Source: a virus. Taken from it: a DNA stretch of 24,919 nt. A program made the translations under genes and the position numbers. Location of the stretch: the IMG/VR virus record IMGVR_UViG_3300025652_000506, positions 1 through 24,919 of that record; one strand, given 5' to 3'. The notes below the pieces were generated by a model, which worked only from the letters and a program-made list of their open reading frames with translations, did not search any database and was not told where the DNA came from. Numbering within the stretch: position 1 is the stretch's first letter; every line of letters starts with the position of its first letter. Positions 16,074 through 22,507 of this stretch are shown in pieces.

Positions 16074-17083
16074 TGCCTAAACAATCTATCTCAGATTTTC
16101 TTAAGCCACAAACTACTACTCCTGTATCTACTAATGTTCATAGCAATATAGATAACTTAATAGTACAATCTAAACTAGATGAGTTTGATAGATATGGCTC
16201 TATGCGTACAACCCCCCTAGAGTATAAGGGTGGAATGGGAGATGTAGTAGCTAATGTAGCTATGAATCCAATGATGACTTTAAAAAGTTTAGGAAGTGTA
16301 GGTAGGAAAATACTACAAAAAACTGGTTTAAGAAACCCATTATATCACTTTACTGATAGTAAAAGCGCCTCTAATATATTAAAAGAAGGTACTATAAGAG
16401 GTACGGATGAAGCTTTTCCCGGGAAAGGGTTTAAAGGAGACAGAAAGGATTATTGGAGAAAAGAGAGGGGTTTTGAGTCTCCAGCAGTTTCAGTAACAAG
16501 AGACCCAAAATGGGCTTCTAGAGGGCATGGACAGATATCTTCTGATGTAAGATTTATTATAGATAAAGATAAATTAGCAAAAAAAGGTATAAAAATGCAA
16601 CCGTATTCTGACCCCGGATATGAAAAAACATTAGACTGGTATAAACACCCAAATCAATCTTTTAAAGAAGCGTTAAACTGGAAAATAAAAAGCGATTATT
16701 ACAAACCATCAACTGGTAGAAAAATGCCTCAGCAGATGAATCCTACATTTGAATTTGAAGAAAGAGTAAGAGGTAATATACCTTCTGAAAATATAAAAAT
16801 GATAGACTTAATAAGGTTTTCTCCAAATAAATTTCTTACAGACATAAACAATCAAGATTTAATTAAAGCATTAGTAAAGTCTGACATTCCAAAAATAAAA
16901 AGTCAAACAGCCTACAATCAACTCCTAGATTTAAACAAAAGATTAACAAGTAAAAATTGGGAAGACAAAGTTAGTAAGCAAGGAGGTGTTCTAAATATTG
17001 CAGACACTAGGGGAAATTTATTAAAGTATATAGATGAATTATTAAATACTCCTACTTATAAATTTGACCCATTTAAACGCTAA
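16073..17083 (+). CDS. Putative ADP-ribosyltransferase-like protein, probably virion-associated
   Basis: A 336-residue protein. The N-terminal 85 residues (MPKQSISDFLKPQTTTPVST, then GDVVANVAMNPMMTLKSLGS) look like a virion-targeting or linker region. From residue 90 a compact domain shows the order expected of ADP-ribosyltransferase-type folds: LYHFTD (His92), then SASNILKEGTIRG, then SPAVSVTRDPKWASRG (SVTR at 140-143), a strand VRFIIDKDKLAKKGIK, and FEFEERV (Glu227, Glu229, Glu230) followed by IPSENIKMIDLI. His/Arg near the start and a late Glu on a strand match the H/R..S..E arrangement of these enzymes, and similar domains occur in phage polyvalent proteins. Targets are unknown. It overlaps the ejection-protein gene (TAATG) and is the last gene of the late operon. 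The fold call is inference from motifs. Confidence 0.55.
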   Translation: MPKQSISDFLKPQTTTPVSTNVHSNIDNLIVQSKLDEFDRYGSMRTTPLEYKGGMGDVVANVAMNPMMTLKSLGSVGRKILQKTGLRNPLYHFTDSKSASNILKEGTIRGTDEAFPGKGFKGDRKDYWRKERGFESPAVSVTRDPKWASRGHGQISSDVRFIIDKDKLAKKGIKMQPYSDPGYEKTLDWYKHPNQSFKEALNWKIKSDYYKPSTGRKMPQQMNPTFEFEERVRGNIPSENIKMIDLIRFSPNKFLTDINNQDLIKALVKSDIPKIKSQTAYNQLLDLNKRLTSKNWEDKVSKQGGVLNIADTRGNLLKYIDELLNTPTYKFDPFKR

Positions 17084-18411
17084 AAAGGATTAGGAGTTCC
17101 ACTAACTGTATCTCCTCTTCTGTCTGCCATAGCTACTGCGTCCTGTTCTGTCTCTGTAACCAAACAACTATTACCATGATACCCCACCTCACAAGAGTTA
17201 GTCTGTCCATATCTATTCTTAGCTACTATAAGCTCTAAGTAGCAATCACTATTACCATCATCTCCATACCTAGATACCCAAGGATAATGAGAGAATACTA
17301 CAATCTCTGCGTCTTGTTCTAAGTTACCAGACTCAGCAAGGTCAGATAGTCTAGGTACTCTATCATTTCTATGTTCCATATTCCTATTCATCTGTGATAC
17401 TAATACTACAGACATATCCTCAGCCTTAGCTAACCACTTATAGTTACGACTTACATCTCCTATCTTTAAACGTAGGTCTCTCCTGTCTTGGGGTGGGTGT
17501 TCTATCAATCCTATATGGTCATCAATAACTACGTCTGGCTTAATAGCCTTTATCTCTCTAAAGGTATCTTCCATATTTCTAACATCATCAAACATAAATA
17601 ACTTACCTTCGTATATCTCTTTTATCTTATCTGCAGTTGCCTTTATATCTTCTTGGTCTAAACCTATATTATTTCTAAGGTTTCTATATTGTAAGCTATC
17701 ACTTTCCATAGCTAAAAACTTCTTCATCATCTCTGTATTAGGCATCTCTCTATTAAACATAGCCACCTTCATACCTTGATTAACTAAGTTCCTAGCCATA
17801 TTCGCAGCTACAGTTGTCTTAGCATTTCCGGGTCTACCAGCTATAATAGTTATCTCTCCTCTAGTCATACCTGTTATTACTTTATCTAGCTTAGGCAACC
17901 CTGTTTGTATTAATGTAGTGGAATTAAATATAGACTCTTTAGTCTCTTCAAGTAAATCATTAACACTAAATATTTTATTAGGTTGTAACTTAATGATATT
18001 GCCTATTGTAGTATGTGCCTCTTCAAGTAATGATTGAGTCTCTACGCTGTTATCGTTGATATCTTGAGAGATAGAGGACATCTGTTTATTAAGTGTTCTC
18101 CTTAGATAATAACTATGCAACATTTTTGCATATGTAGTAGCGTGTGATGGAGAGGTTACCTTATCCAGAAAACCAGATATCTCATAAGAAGAGTAGCTAC
18201 CTGTATCATTCATACCAACCTCATTACTAATGGTATTTAAATCTATCTCTTTCTTATCTTTATATAGTTTATTAATTGCCTTCCATACTTTGTTATTAAA
18301 CTCTGAATAAAAGAAACCTTCTGCAGAAATCCAAGATGCTACTACATCCATTTGCTTTGGCTCTTGTATTATACAACCTAGTAATGCTTTCTCTAACTCT
18401 ACACTCTTCAT
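17080..18411 (-). CDS. Replicative DNA helicase, DnaB-type
   Basis: A 443-residue protein of normal DnaB length. The N-terminal domain (residues 1-115) has ELEKALLGCIIQEP and a helical bundle. The RecA-type domain follows: TGLPKLDKVITGMTRGEITI (170-189), Walker A GRPGNAKTT (192-200), Walker B VVIDDHIGLI (294-303), the H4 block VSQMNRNMEHRNDRVPRLSDL then AESGNLEQDAEIV (338-371), and the Arg-finger region AKNRYGQT (397-404). Walker A has Ala197 where glycine is normally found before the lysine. There is no primase domain, so this is not a T7 gp4-type fusion. It would unwind the fork as a hexamer. A ribosome-binding site, AAAGGA, precedes the ATG. Its TAG stop overlaps the stop of the convergent late operon. 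Confidence 0.93.
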   Translation of the reverse strand: MKSVELEKALLGCIIQEPKQMDVVASWISAEGFFYSEFNNKVWKAINKLYKDKKEIDLNTISNEVGMNDTGSYSSYEISGFLDKVTSPSHATTYAKMLHSYYLRRTLNKQMSSISQDINDNSVETQSLLEEAHTTIGNIIKLQPNKIFSVNDLLEETKESIFNSTTLIQTGLPKLDKVITGMTRGEITIIAGRPGNAKTTVAANMARNLVNQGMKVAMFNREMPNTEMMKKFLAMESDSLQYRNLRNNIGLDQEDIKATADKIKEIYEGKLFMFDDVRNMEDTFREIKAIKPDVVIDDHIGLIEHPPQDRRDLRLKIGDVSRNYKWLAKAEDMSVVLVSQMNRNMEHRNDRVPRLSDLAESGNLEQDAEIVVFSHYPWVSRYGDDGNSDCYLELIVAKNRYGQTNSCEVGYHGNSCLVTETEQDAVAMADRRGDTVSGTPNPF

Positions 18412-18412
18412 T

Positions 18413-18778
18413 TTAATCCTTTAATTTTGGTGGTATTCTGTCTAAGTCTTTTCGCTCACGCTCATTCTTAAACTCTTCTCTCTTAGATTCGTTCTCTATC
18501 ATGCCACATAAGTATGCAATATTATATCCTCTCTCAGCATAACCTTTATTGATAAAAGTCTCTATCATACTAATAACTATTTCCTCTTTTGCTTTTTCCG
18601 TTCTAACAAAGAAAGCACACTTATCTGTATCTTTTAAGTTCCATTTCTTTTCTATTCTTTTAAAGGCTTCTGTAATATACTTAGTTACTTTAGGAGAAAC
18701 AGATATCATAAGACTTTTTAACCTTAGAGATACTTCTTTCTTAGGCATATTATTGCTACACATAGGGCACTTAGGCAT
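18413..18778 (-). CDS. Small CxxC-containing protein, unknown
   Basis: A 121-residue protein if started at the ATG at 18778 (MPKCPMCSNNMPKK), which overlaps the upstream gene by 8 nt; a GTG at 18790 would add four residues. The start opens with a CPMC zinc-knuckle half, but no second CxxC pair follows (two isolated Cys at DKCAFF and YLCGM), so a metal site is only possible. The rest is helical and charged, ending in KNERERKDLDRIPPKLKD. It ends 1 nt before the helicase start. That position would suit a helicase loader or other replisome accessory, but the sequence shows no loader motif. Confidence 0.65.
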   Translation of the reverse strand: MPKCPMCSNNMPKKEVSLRLKSLMISVSPKVTKYITEAFKRIEKKWNLKDTDKCAFFVRTEKAKEEIVISMIETFINKGYAERGYNIAYLCGMIENESKREEFKNERERKDLDRIPPKLKD

Positions 18779-19166
18779 TACACATTCCACAATCTTTGTG
18801 TTCTATTTTAACCTTATTAAACACACTCTTTGGAAGGTACTTTTTTGTATTTGCATTTCCAGCACCATTAATAAACCTAGACCAAGCCCTTGTACATTTT
18901 TTACATCTGTATGGTGGGTAAAAAGAGTGTTTTTTATTTTTCTTTGCTGCATTATCACTTATTTCATATCTTAAATAATTTTCTCTTCTTGGACTTATCT
19001 CGCTTACACAATCCCAATCAATAAAATCATCTCCAAGATAACTAACTAAGGCATCTATCCTAGCTAGGTTTTCATACACATGATAAAACTCAAACTTGCT
19101 ACTAGTTGTAGCTATTCGTTTACCCTTTTTTATTTCTATTTTAAACATTTCATAGTTACTCTTCAT
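18771..19166 (-). CDS. Putative zinc-ribbon protein, unknown role
   Basis: A 131-residue protein with GGAGGAG just before the ATG, overlapping the upstream nuclease gene by 11 nt. The N-terminal 90 residues are mixed alpha/beta (KFEFYHVYENLARIDALVSY). Two CxxC pairs occur late, in YRCKKCTRAWSRF (about 88-100) and HKDCGMCNA at the very C-terminus, about 35 residues apart. Their spacing fits a zinc ribbon binding one metal ion. With the CPMC protein next to it, the two may be functionally linked DNA- or RNA-binding factors of the replication module. No family is recognised. Confidence 0.7.
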   Translation of the reverse strand: MKSNYEMFKIEIKKGKRIATTSSKFEFYHVYENLARIDALVSYLGDDFIDWDCVSEISPRRENYLRYEISDNAAKKNKKHSFYPPYRCKKCTRAWSRFINGAGNANTKKYLPKSVFNKVKIEHKDCGMCNA

Positions 19167-19461
19167 CTCTCCTCCTTTGTTTTAATCTAGTTATCTTAAA
19201 TATCTCTCCTCTATCTTCTTTAAATACAACCCAATCACAAGTACCTATGGACAACCACTTGGGTATAGTCTTTCTAACCTTGCATTGTATCTTAATAGGC
19301 TTTTCTCCACCTATTAGTACATCTACATCTTCTGCACAATTTGGTAGAGATAATCCATTAGAACCATAGGCTCTCTTAACATCCTTATAACCCATTTCTT
19401 GTAGTTTGGCAACCACCTCATACTCAAATCTATTTCCCTTTGCTTTGCTTTTTGATGGCAT
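19156..19461 (-). CDS. PD-(D/E)XK nuclease, Hjc-like Holliday-junction resolvase candidate
   Basis: A 101-residue protein. SKAKGNRFEYEVVAKLQEMG at the N-terminus (Glu13, Glu15), the RAYGSNG loop (30-36), EDVDVLI (Asp45, Asp47) and IKIQCKVRK (Gln59-x-Lys61) follow the order E...D...(E/Q)xK of the PD-(D/E)XK fold, in the arrangement typical of Hjc/VRR-type resolvases (KGNxxExxVxxxLxxxG, R..S.G, D..., QxK). Gln instead of Glu in the last motif is a known variant of the fold. It would cut branched DNA made by recombination or replication. It overlaps its upstream neighbour (TAATG) and lies downstream of the annealase, SSB and exonuclease genes. Confidence 0.72.
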   Translation of the reverse strand: MPSKSKAKGNRFEYEVVAKLQEMGYKDVKRAYGSNGLSLPNCAEDVDVLIGGEKPIKIQCKVRKTIPKWLSIGTCDWVVFKEDRGEIFKITRLKQRRRDEE

Positions 19462-19712
19462 TACTTCTCCTTTTCTTTCTTGTCTTTTTGAACGGACTTT
19501 CTAGAAATCTTTTCAATCCTATCTTTACTTTCTTGCAAAACTCCATCTACCTTCTCCTTCATATACTCTGCATACTTATCTGTATCTCCTTTCATATCTA
19601 GGTAGTTATAGAAAAAGTCACTAAGTACTTTTATAGTTGTTTGATTATTAGTCGCTACTTGATATAAGTAGTCTATCTTTTTTTGTGTATTGTTTCTTTT
19701 TTTATTATTCAT
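19461..19712 (-). CDS. Small charged protein, unknown
   Basis: An 83-residue, lysine-rich protein (starts MNNKKRNNTQKKIDYLYQVA; ends KISRKSVQKDKKEKEK), mostly helical, with a central LSDFFYNYLDMKGDTDKYAEY segment. There is no cysteine cluster, membrane segment or enzyme motif. Its ATG overlaps the TGA of a 20-codon ORF (ATGA) and its stop overlaps the resolvase start (TAATG), so it is translated together with the nuclease. It may be a partner of the nuclease, which is inference only. Confidence 0.65.
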   Translation of the reverse strand: MNNKKRNNTQKKIDYLYQVATNNQTTIKVLSDFFYNYLDMKGDTDKYAEYMKEKVDGVLQESKDRIEKISRKSVQKDKKEKEK

Positions 19713-19771
19713 TTAACCTCTTTTATTCTAAAGTTTTTGAGGTGCTCGGTAGCCAACCTTTTATTCTCCAT
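19709..19771 (-). CDS. Possible 20-codon leader ORF
   Basis: Starting at an ATG at 19771 and ending in a TGA that overlaps the next ATG by ATGA, this ORF would encode a basic 20-residue peptide beginning MENKRLATEHLKNF. The overlap type is the one used throughout the window, which is the main support. The ribosome-binding site is weak (AGAAAAATT). It may be a leader peptide coupling translation to the next gene, or simply chance. One arm of the inverted repeat at 19736-19809 lies inside it. Confidence 0.3.
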   Translation of the reverse strand: MENKRLATEHLKNFRIKEVK

Positions 19772-19809
19772 AATTTTTCTATTAAATTATTTAGTTTTAG
19801 CACCTCAAA
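19736..19809. repeat. 11-bp perfect inverted repeat flanking a leader region
   Basis: TTTGAGGTGCT at 19736-19746 is exactly mirrored by AGCACCTCAAA at 19799-19809, with 52 nt between. The interval holds the start of the 20-codon ORF. In the leftward transcript the two arms could form a long-range stem enclosing the start region of that ORF; as DNA it could be a binding site for a dimeric regulator. Confidence 0.5.
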
Positions 19810-19814
19810 TACAA

Positions 19815-19979
19815 TTATTTACCTACTATAACTTCTAATAGTGTATCTATTTTCTTCTCTACCCTATGTAATCTAACCACTATACTTACAAACATACAAA
19901 GCATAAAGAACACAAACGCTTCCCAACCAAATATAAATGTTAGGTTCTCGTTAAATAAACTGTCAAAGTAATGTTGCAT
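19815..19979 (-). CDS. Small single-pass membrane protein (54 aa)
   Basis: A 54-residue ORF, with the ATG at 19979 and TAA at 19815-19817, and a strong ribosome-binding site AAGGGAG five to six nt upstream. The product begins MQHYFDSLFNENLTF, has a hydrophobic segment at about residues 13-35 (FIFGWEAFVFFMLCMFVSIVV), then a basic/amphipathic helix RLHRVEKKIDTLLEVIVGK. The positive residues after the TM predict a cytoplasmic C-terminus. It lies alone between inverted repeats within the early operon. It could be a host-membrane-targeting early protein, a superinfection factor or a second holin-type protein. Confidence 0.68.
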   Translation of the reverse strand: MQHYFDSLFNENLTFIFGWEAFVFFMLCMFVSIVVRLHRVEKKIDTLLEVIVGK

Positions 19980-20004
19980 ATCTACTCCCTTTGTTAATTA
20001 AATT

Positions 20005-20126
20005 CTTAAGGCACTTTAGAGAAAACCAATAAACTCAAGGTGTGCCTAAGACCCAATATAAGCTATGCGAAATAAGGAGAAAAGCATAGCTAGTGCATAA
20101 ATTTTTGGGGTGTTATAGCACACCCC
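20005..20126. other. Structured intergenic segment with three inverted repeats
   Basis: There is no convincing ORF between 19980 and 20140. Three inverted repeats lie in sequence. First, CTTAAGGCAC (20005-20014) with GTGCCTAAG (20042-20050), one bulged A. Second, AGCTATGC (20061-20068) with GCATAGCT (20084-20091), 8 bp perfect, 15-nt loop. Third, GGGGTGT (20107-20113) with ACACCCC (20120-20126), 7 bp, 6-nt loop. In addition GGTGTGC at 20039-20045 is complementary to GCACACC at 20118-20124, so the first and third stems could be replaced by a long-range pairing. No T-run follows the third hairpin on the leftward transcript, so it is not a canonical terminator there. It may be a cis-regulatory RNA, an intercistronic processing site or an operator cluster. 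Confidence 0.55.
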
Positions 20127-20140
20127 TAGCTTTTGTTATC

Positions 20141-20341
20141 TTATGAAACTAGACTATAGGTAGCGTACTTCTTGCTAGTGTCTGTCTCTATGTTCATATT
20201 AAAAGAAGTTCTAAGCACATGTATTATCGCTGCCAACCTCATTGTACCAAACCTAGTCAATGCTGACTTCGGTGTTAGCTTCTTACCAGATAATAGATAT
20301 GTTCTCACTCTTTCTATTTTGCTTTTTCTTTTTCTAGGCAT
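20141..20341 (-). CDS. Helix-turn-helix DNA-binding protein (HTH_39-like)
   Basis: A 66-residue protein with a strong AAGGAGG site 6 nt before the ATG, inside the end of the upstream gene (28-nt overlap). After a basic N-terminus (MPRKRKSKIERVRTYLLSGK), the segment LTPKSALTRFGTMRLAAIIH then VLRTSFNMNIET matches the winged-helix pattern of small phage HTH proteins, where a recognition helix (TMRLAAIIHVLR) follows the turn and a short beta wing (KYATYSLVS) ends the protein. It is likely a transcriptional regulator or replication-initiator-like DNA binder. The inverted repeats lying immediately downstream of its gene are plausible binding sites, which is inference. Confidence 0.78.
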   Translation of the reverse strand: MPRKRKSKIERVRTYLLSGKKLTPKSALTRFGTMRLAAIIHVLRTSFNMNIETDTSKKYATYSLVS

Positions 20342-20535
20342 TTTGCCTCCTTGTTGTATACGGTTCTTAGGTGTCTTATTAACAACCTATCTTCTTGTGG
20401 CGTCATTTCATAAACAGCTTTGTCTTTTTTTATACCTCTACTAGAATCAATCATAATCTTAATTCCGTCTTTCCAACCAAAGGTGTCTACAAAAACTTCT
20501 TGAATATCATTCCACTCTTTTATCTCCAACCTCAT
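20314..20535 (-). CDS. Small protein, unknown
   Basis: A 73-residue charged, helical protein (MRLEIKEWNDIQEVFVDTFG ... RTVYNKEAKCLEKEKAK). The ATG at 20535 lies inside the preceding gene (29-nt overlap) with GGAGG only 2 nt upstream, which is unusually close. A TTG two codons later (20529) has normal spacing to the same site and may be the true start. No motif is recognised. Being nested between the HTH gene and another small gene, it belongs to the same translationally coupled run. Confidence 0.62.
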   Translation of the reverse strand: MRLEIKEWNDIQEVFVDTFGWKDGIKIMIDSSRGIKKDKAVYEMTPQEDRLLIRHLRTVYNKEAKCLEKEKAK

Positions 20536-20755
20536 TACCTCCGTAATCAGTATCTAACCTACTTGGATATAACTCTTCTTCTTCTTTAGTCATAGGTGTA
20601 CTAGTATTTATCTCAGCAATCCTAACATACTCATTCTTTAGTTTTTTAACTAAAGAGTCTATAAGATTAACCTTTGTAAACTTAGGCTCTAGCGACTTCT
20701 TAAGAACTTCTAACGAATCTAATATGATATCGTATTCACTATTAGTTATCCTCAT
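20507..20755 (-). CDS. Small helical protein, unknown
   Basis: An 82-residue protein. Residues 1-50 are amphipathic helices (SEYDIILDSLEVLKKSLEPK, then VNLIDSLVKKLKNEYVRIAE). The C-terminal 30 residues are acidic and probably flexible (TKEEEELYPSRLDTDYGGNE). The start overlaps the SSB-like gene stop (TAATG), so it is likely co-translated with it. No family is recognised. Confidence 0.65.
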   Translation of the reverse strand: MRITNSEYDIILDSLEVLKKSLEPKFTKVNLIDSLVKKLKNEYVRIAEINTSTPMTKEEEELYPSRLDTDYGGNEVGDKRVE

Positions 20756-21318
20756 TAAAAGGGTAGGTCAGACTCATCACGCTTTCCATTTGCCCACTTA
20801 TAAATACCAACGGCTTTAGGACTAGTCATATCCTCTCCGTCTCTATTTTTCCAAGTCTCGTGAGCAACTTTGATAATAGCTGGAAGACCTTCTACGTCTG
20901 CAGGATTGATAGAGGGTAGAGCGTACATAGTCTTACCATCTACTTCCTTCTCTGCTATCTTAACTCCCAACGCTTCTACCATAGCCTTATATCCACCATT
21001 ACCACCAGCATTAGGTTCTAGGTTCTTGCTATCTGGAGTCTTAAACCTAAAGAAACCTTTAGACCTAACCTCTTTGTTTACAAATGTAGAACCACCTATG
21101 CCATTAAACTCTTTCTCTGAGTTCTCTGCAGATAAATTAAATATAATGTTATATATATCTGCAAGATACTTACCACGAATTACTACATCTTCTTTCACAG
21201 TAACATCTTTTACATGAGCGTAGTACTCACCTTCTTGCACCATAACATTAGGCTTATCTTCTGTTGGGTCGTAGAAAGATTCTCCACCAACCATATCATC
21301 TAGTATATCATTAACCAT
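20755..21318 (-). CDS. Single-stranded DNA-binding protein candidate
   Basis: A 187-residue protein with AGGAG 7 nt before the ATG. The N-terminal part (MVQEGEYYAHVKDVTVKEDV at about 26-45, then IRGKYLADIYNIIFNLS) looks like an OB-fold core: strands with Gly-Glu-Tyr and a long amphipathic strand pair. The C-terminus ends KRDESDLPF, the acidic tip plus Pro-Phe typical of bacterial and phage SSBs (for example DDDIPF in E. coli SSB), which recruits partner proteins. It lies directly downstream of the Rad52-type annealase, with an 8-nt overlap, as expected in a recombination module. Family assignment by BLAST-like similarity could not be tested. A DUF669-type protein is the main alternative. Confidence 0.7.
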   Translation of the reverse strand: MVNDILDDMVGGESFYDPTEDKPNVMVQEGEYYAHVKDVTVKEDVVIRGKYLADIYNIIFNLSAENSEKEFNGIGGSTFVNKEVRSKGFFRFKTPDSKNLEPNAGGNGGYKAMVEALGVKIAEKEVDGKTMYALPSINPADVEGLPAIIKVAHETWKNRDGEDMTSPKAVGIYKWANGKRDESDLPF

Positions 21319-21919
21319 TATTTGACTCCTCTTTTAGTCTGTTTATTTTACTTATTACTCTTACTATATCTGTTCTCTCAATGTCTCCATTCTCTATAGA
21401 ATTAGATATCTTTGTTTTCCACTCTTCTGTTAACCCTTCCATTTCCTTGTAAAGATAGTCTATATCCTCTTTAGTTAGGGCAGGGTCTTCAACTCTATTT
21501 CTGTAAACATCATCAGCAATATTCATATACATATTAAATGCTTTCTTAATACAATCTGTATTAGCTGATTTAACATCATTGCCAATGTCTACAAACTCAT
21601 TAGAGCCTTTCTTCTTCTGTATTCTATGGGCGGCTGTCATATCGCCTTCTCTCCATATACCACCTTCATACCACTTAAGTCTACCATGTACTACAAAGGC
21701 TTCACTACCAAGAACTTCTGTGCTTATTATTGTCCAAGACCAACCAGCAAAATACTTGTCTGCAAGTTTCTTCATATACGAAACTTCTACATAGTCTTGA
21801 TTCATCTTCTTCTTTACAAAAGCTCTAGGCGTATCTTTCATAGATACCTTATCATGTAGCTCAGTAATAGATGCTAAACTTTGCTCTATTGCTTCGTTAC
21901 TTACTACAACTTCTTTCAC
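21311..21919 (-). CDS. Rad52-type single-strand annealing protein
   Basis: A 202-residue protein with a GTG start at 21919 forming a GTGA overlap with the upstream gene, and GGAGG at the usual spacing. Residues 31-60 (PRAFVKKKMNQDYVEVSYMK) and 60-85 (WSWTIISTEVLGSEAFVVHG) give the beta strands of the Rad52/Sak fold. WREGDMTAAHRI and DIGNDVKSANTDCIKKAFNM (111-130) match the conserved helix (xxKsAxTDaxKRAxxxxG) of the family. The C-terminal 60 residues are acidic/helical and may bind partners such as the SSB-like protein. It would anneal complementary single strands during recombination or end processing, together with the exonuclease encoded upstream in the same operon. Confidence 0.82.
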   Translation of the reverse strand: MKEVVVSNEAIEQSLASITELHDKVSMKDTPRAFVKKKMNQDYVEVSYMKKLADKYFAGWSWTIISTEVLGSEAFVVHGRLKWYEGGIWREGDMTAAHRIQKKKGSNEFVDIGNDVKSANTDCIKKAFNMYMNIADDVYRNRVEDPALTKEDIDYLYKEMEGLTEEWKTKISNSIENGDIERTDIVRVISKINRLKEESNNG

Positions 21920-22137
21920 GCTTCTCCTCCTTCGGCACTTAACATACCTATTAAGTCTGTAAATATAGATGCGTCTTTATTTGCTCTACTCATAGACTTT
22001 TTAAATGTATCAAGTTCTTCATCTTGGTTAGCAACAACATGCATTAGATTAGTTAGAGCCACTTCCACTTGCTCTAATCTAAAATCTATTTTGTTTATCT
22101 CTTTTCTTACAGGGCTTACTTTTCTACCTAATCCCAT
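21916..22137 (-). CDS. Small coiled-coil protein, unknown
   Basis: A 73-residue protein. The ATG at 22137 has an AAAAGGAGAG site just upstream and is preferred to one nine codons earlier (22164), which would overlap the preceding gene more and lacks such a site. It overlaps the upstream gene by 14 nt and the downstream annealase by 4 nt. Residues 1-15 are basic (GLGRKVSPVRKEINK), then comes a heptad-like helix (DFRLEQVEVALTNLMHVVAN, then EELDTFKKSMSRAN), so it is probably an oligomeric adaptor. No family is recognised. Confidence 0.65.
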   Translation of the reverse strand: MGLGRKVSPVRKEINKIDFRLEQVEVALTNLMHVVANQDEELDTFKKSMSRANKDASIFTDLIGMLSAEGGEA

Positions 22138-22507
22138 ATTCTCTCCTTTTCTCTGGTCTATCATCTGTTATCTCTAAGTCCATACGACTACTTATTCCCC
22201 TATCTCTTTCTATCATAGCTACCATTAATAAAAGGTAGTTAATAATATCTTTGACTCTTCCTTCTATAGGTTCTGAGTATGTCTTTCTAGTTTTAAAATA
22301 ACTAAATAAACTAGATATGTGCTTAGATAAATATACAGATAAAACTTCTATAGGTGCAATACCTAAATTACTAGATATGCTATCAAAGTTCCATAGAACA
22401 TTATCGTTATGATTACCTTCGGTATACTCTATACGTTTGGTATCTGACAAACTAAGTGTTTCTTCTATAAACTTTGTTCTTAGCTTATCATATTCTTTTT
22501 TATTCAT
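22124..22507 (-). CDS. DUF1599-like (nucleotide-modification-associated) protein
   Basis: A 127-residue helical protein. The pattern EYTEGNHNDNVLWNFD (28-43), GIAPIEVLSVYLSKHISSL (49-67) and SEPIEGRVKDIINYLLLMVA (78-97) corresponds to the family core (eY...d.l.NFr..a..lGi.p...l...l.dKl.Rl ... ESi.Dtl.DliNYavl) that I associate with DUF1599, also called nucleotide-modification-associated domain. Such proteins are small helical folds resembling all-alpha NTP pyrophosphatases; their acidic residues may hold a metal. The role in this phage is unknown but would fit nucleotide metabolism or DNA modification near the replication genes. Confidence 0.65.
   Translation of the reverse strand: MNKKEYDKLRTKFIEETLSLSDTKRIEYTEGNHNDNVLWNFDSISSNLGIAPIEVLSVYLSKHISSLFSYFKTRKTYSEPIEGRVKDIINYLLLMVAMIERDRGISSRMDLEITDDRPEKRREYGIR

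Noticed and set aside
18549-18974. 141-aa hydrophobic plus-strand frame
   Set aside because: Antisense to two well supported minus-strand genes; its hydrophobicity follows from reading Lys/Glu-rich genes backwards, and it has no site or overlaps with neighbours.
20107-20126. GGGGTGT hairpin as a Rho-independent terminator of the leftward operon
   Set aside because: On the leftward transcript the hairpin is followed by an A-rich and not a U-rich run; on the other strand the T-run is interrupted.
19980-20140. A tRNA gene in the structured gap
   Set aside because: No cloverleaf arrangement, T-loop GTTCRA-type sequence or CCA end was found; the stems do not have tRNA spacing.
20870-21217. Plus-strand frames opposite the SSB-like and annealase genes (also 21579-21794, 21881-22177)
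   Set aside because: Shadow frames of Lys/Glu-rich genes, without their own start signals.
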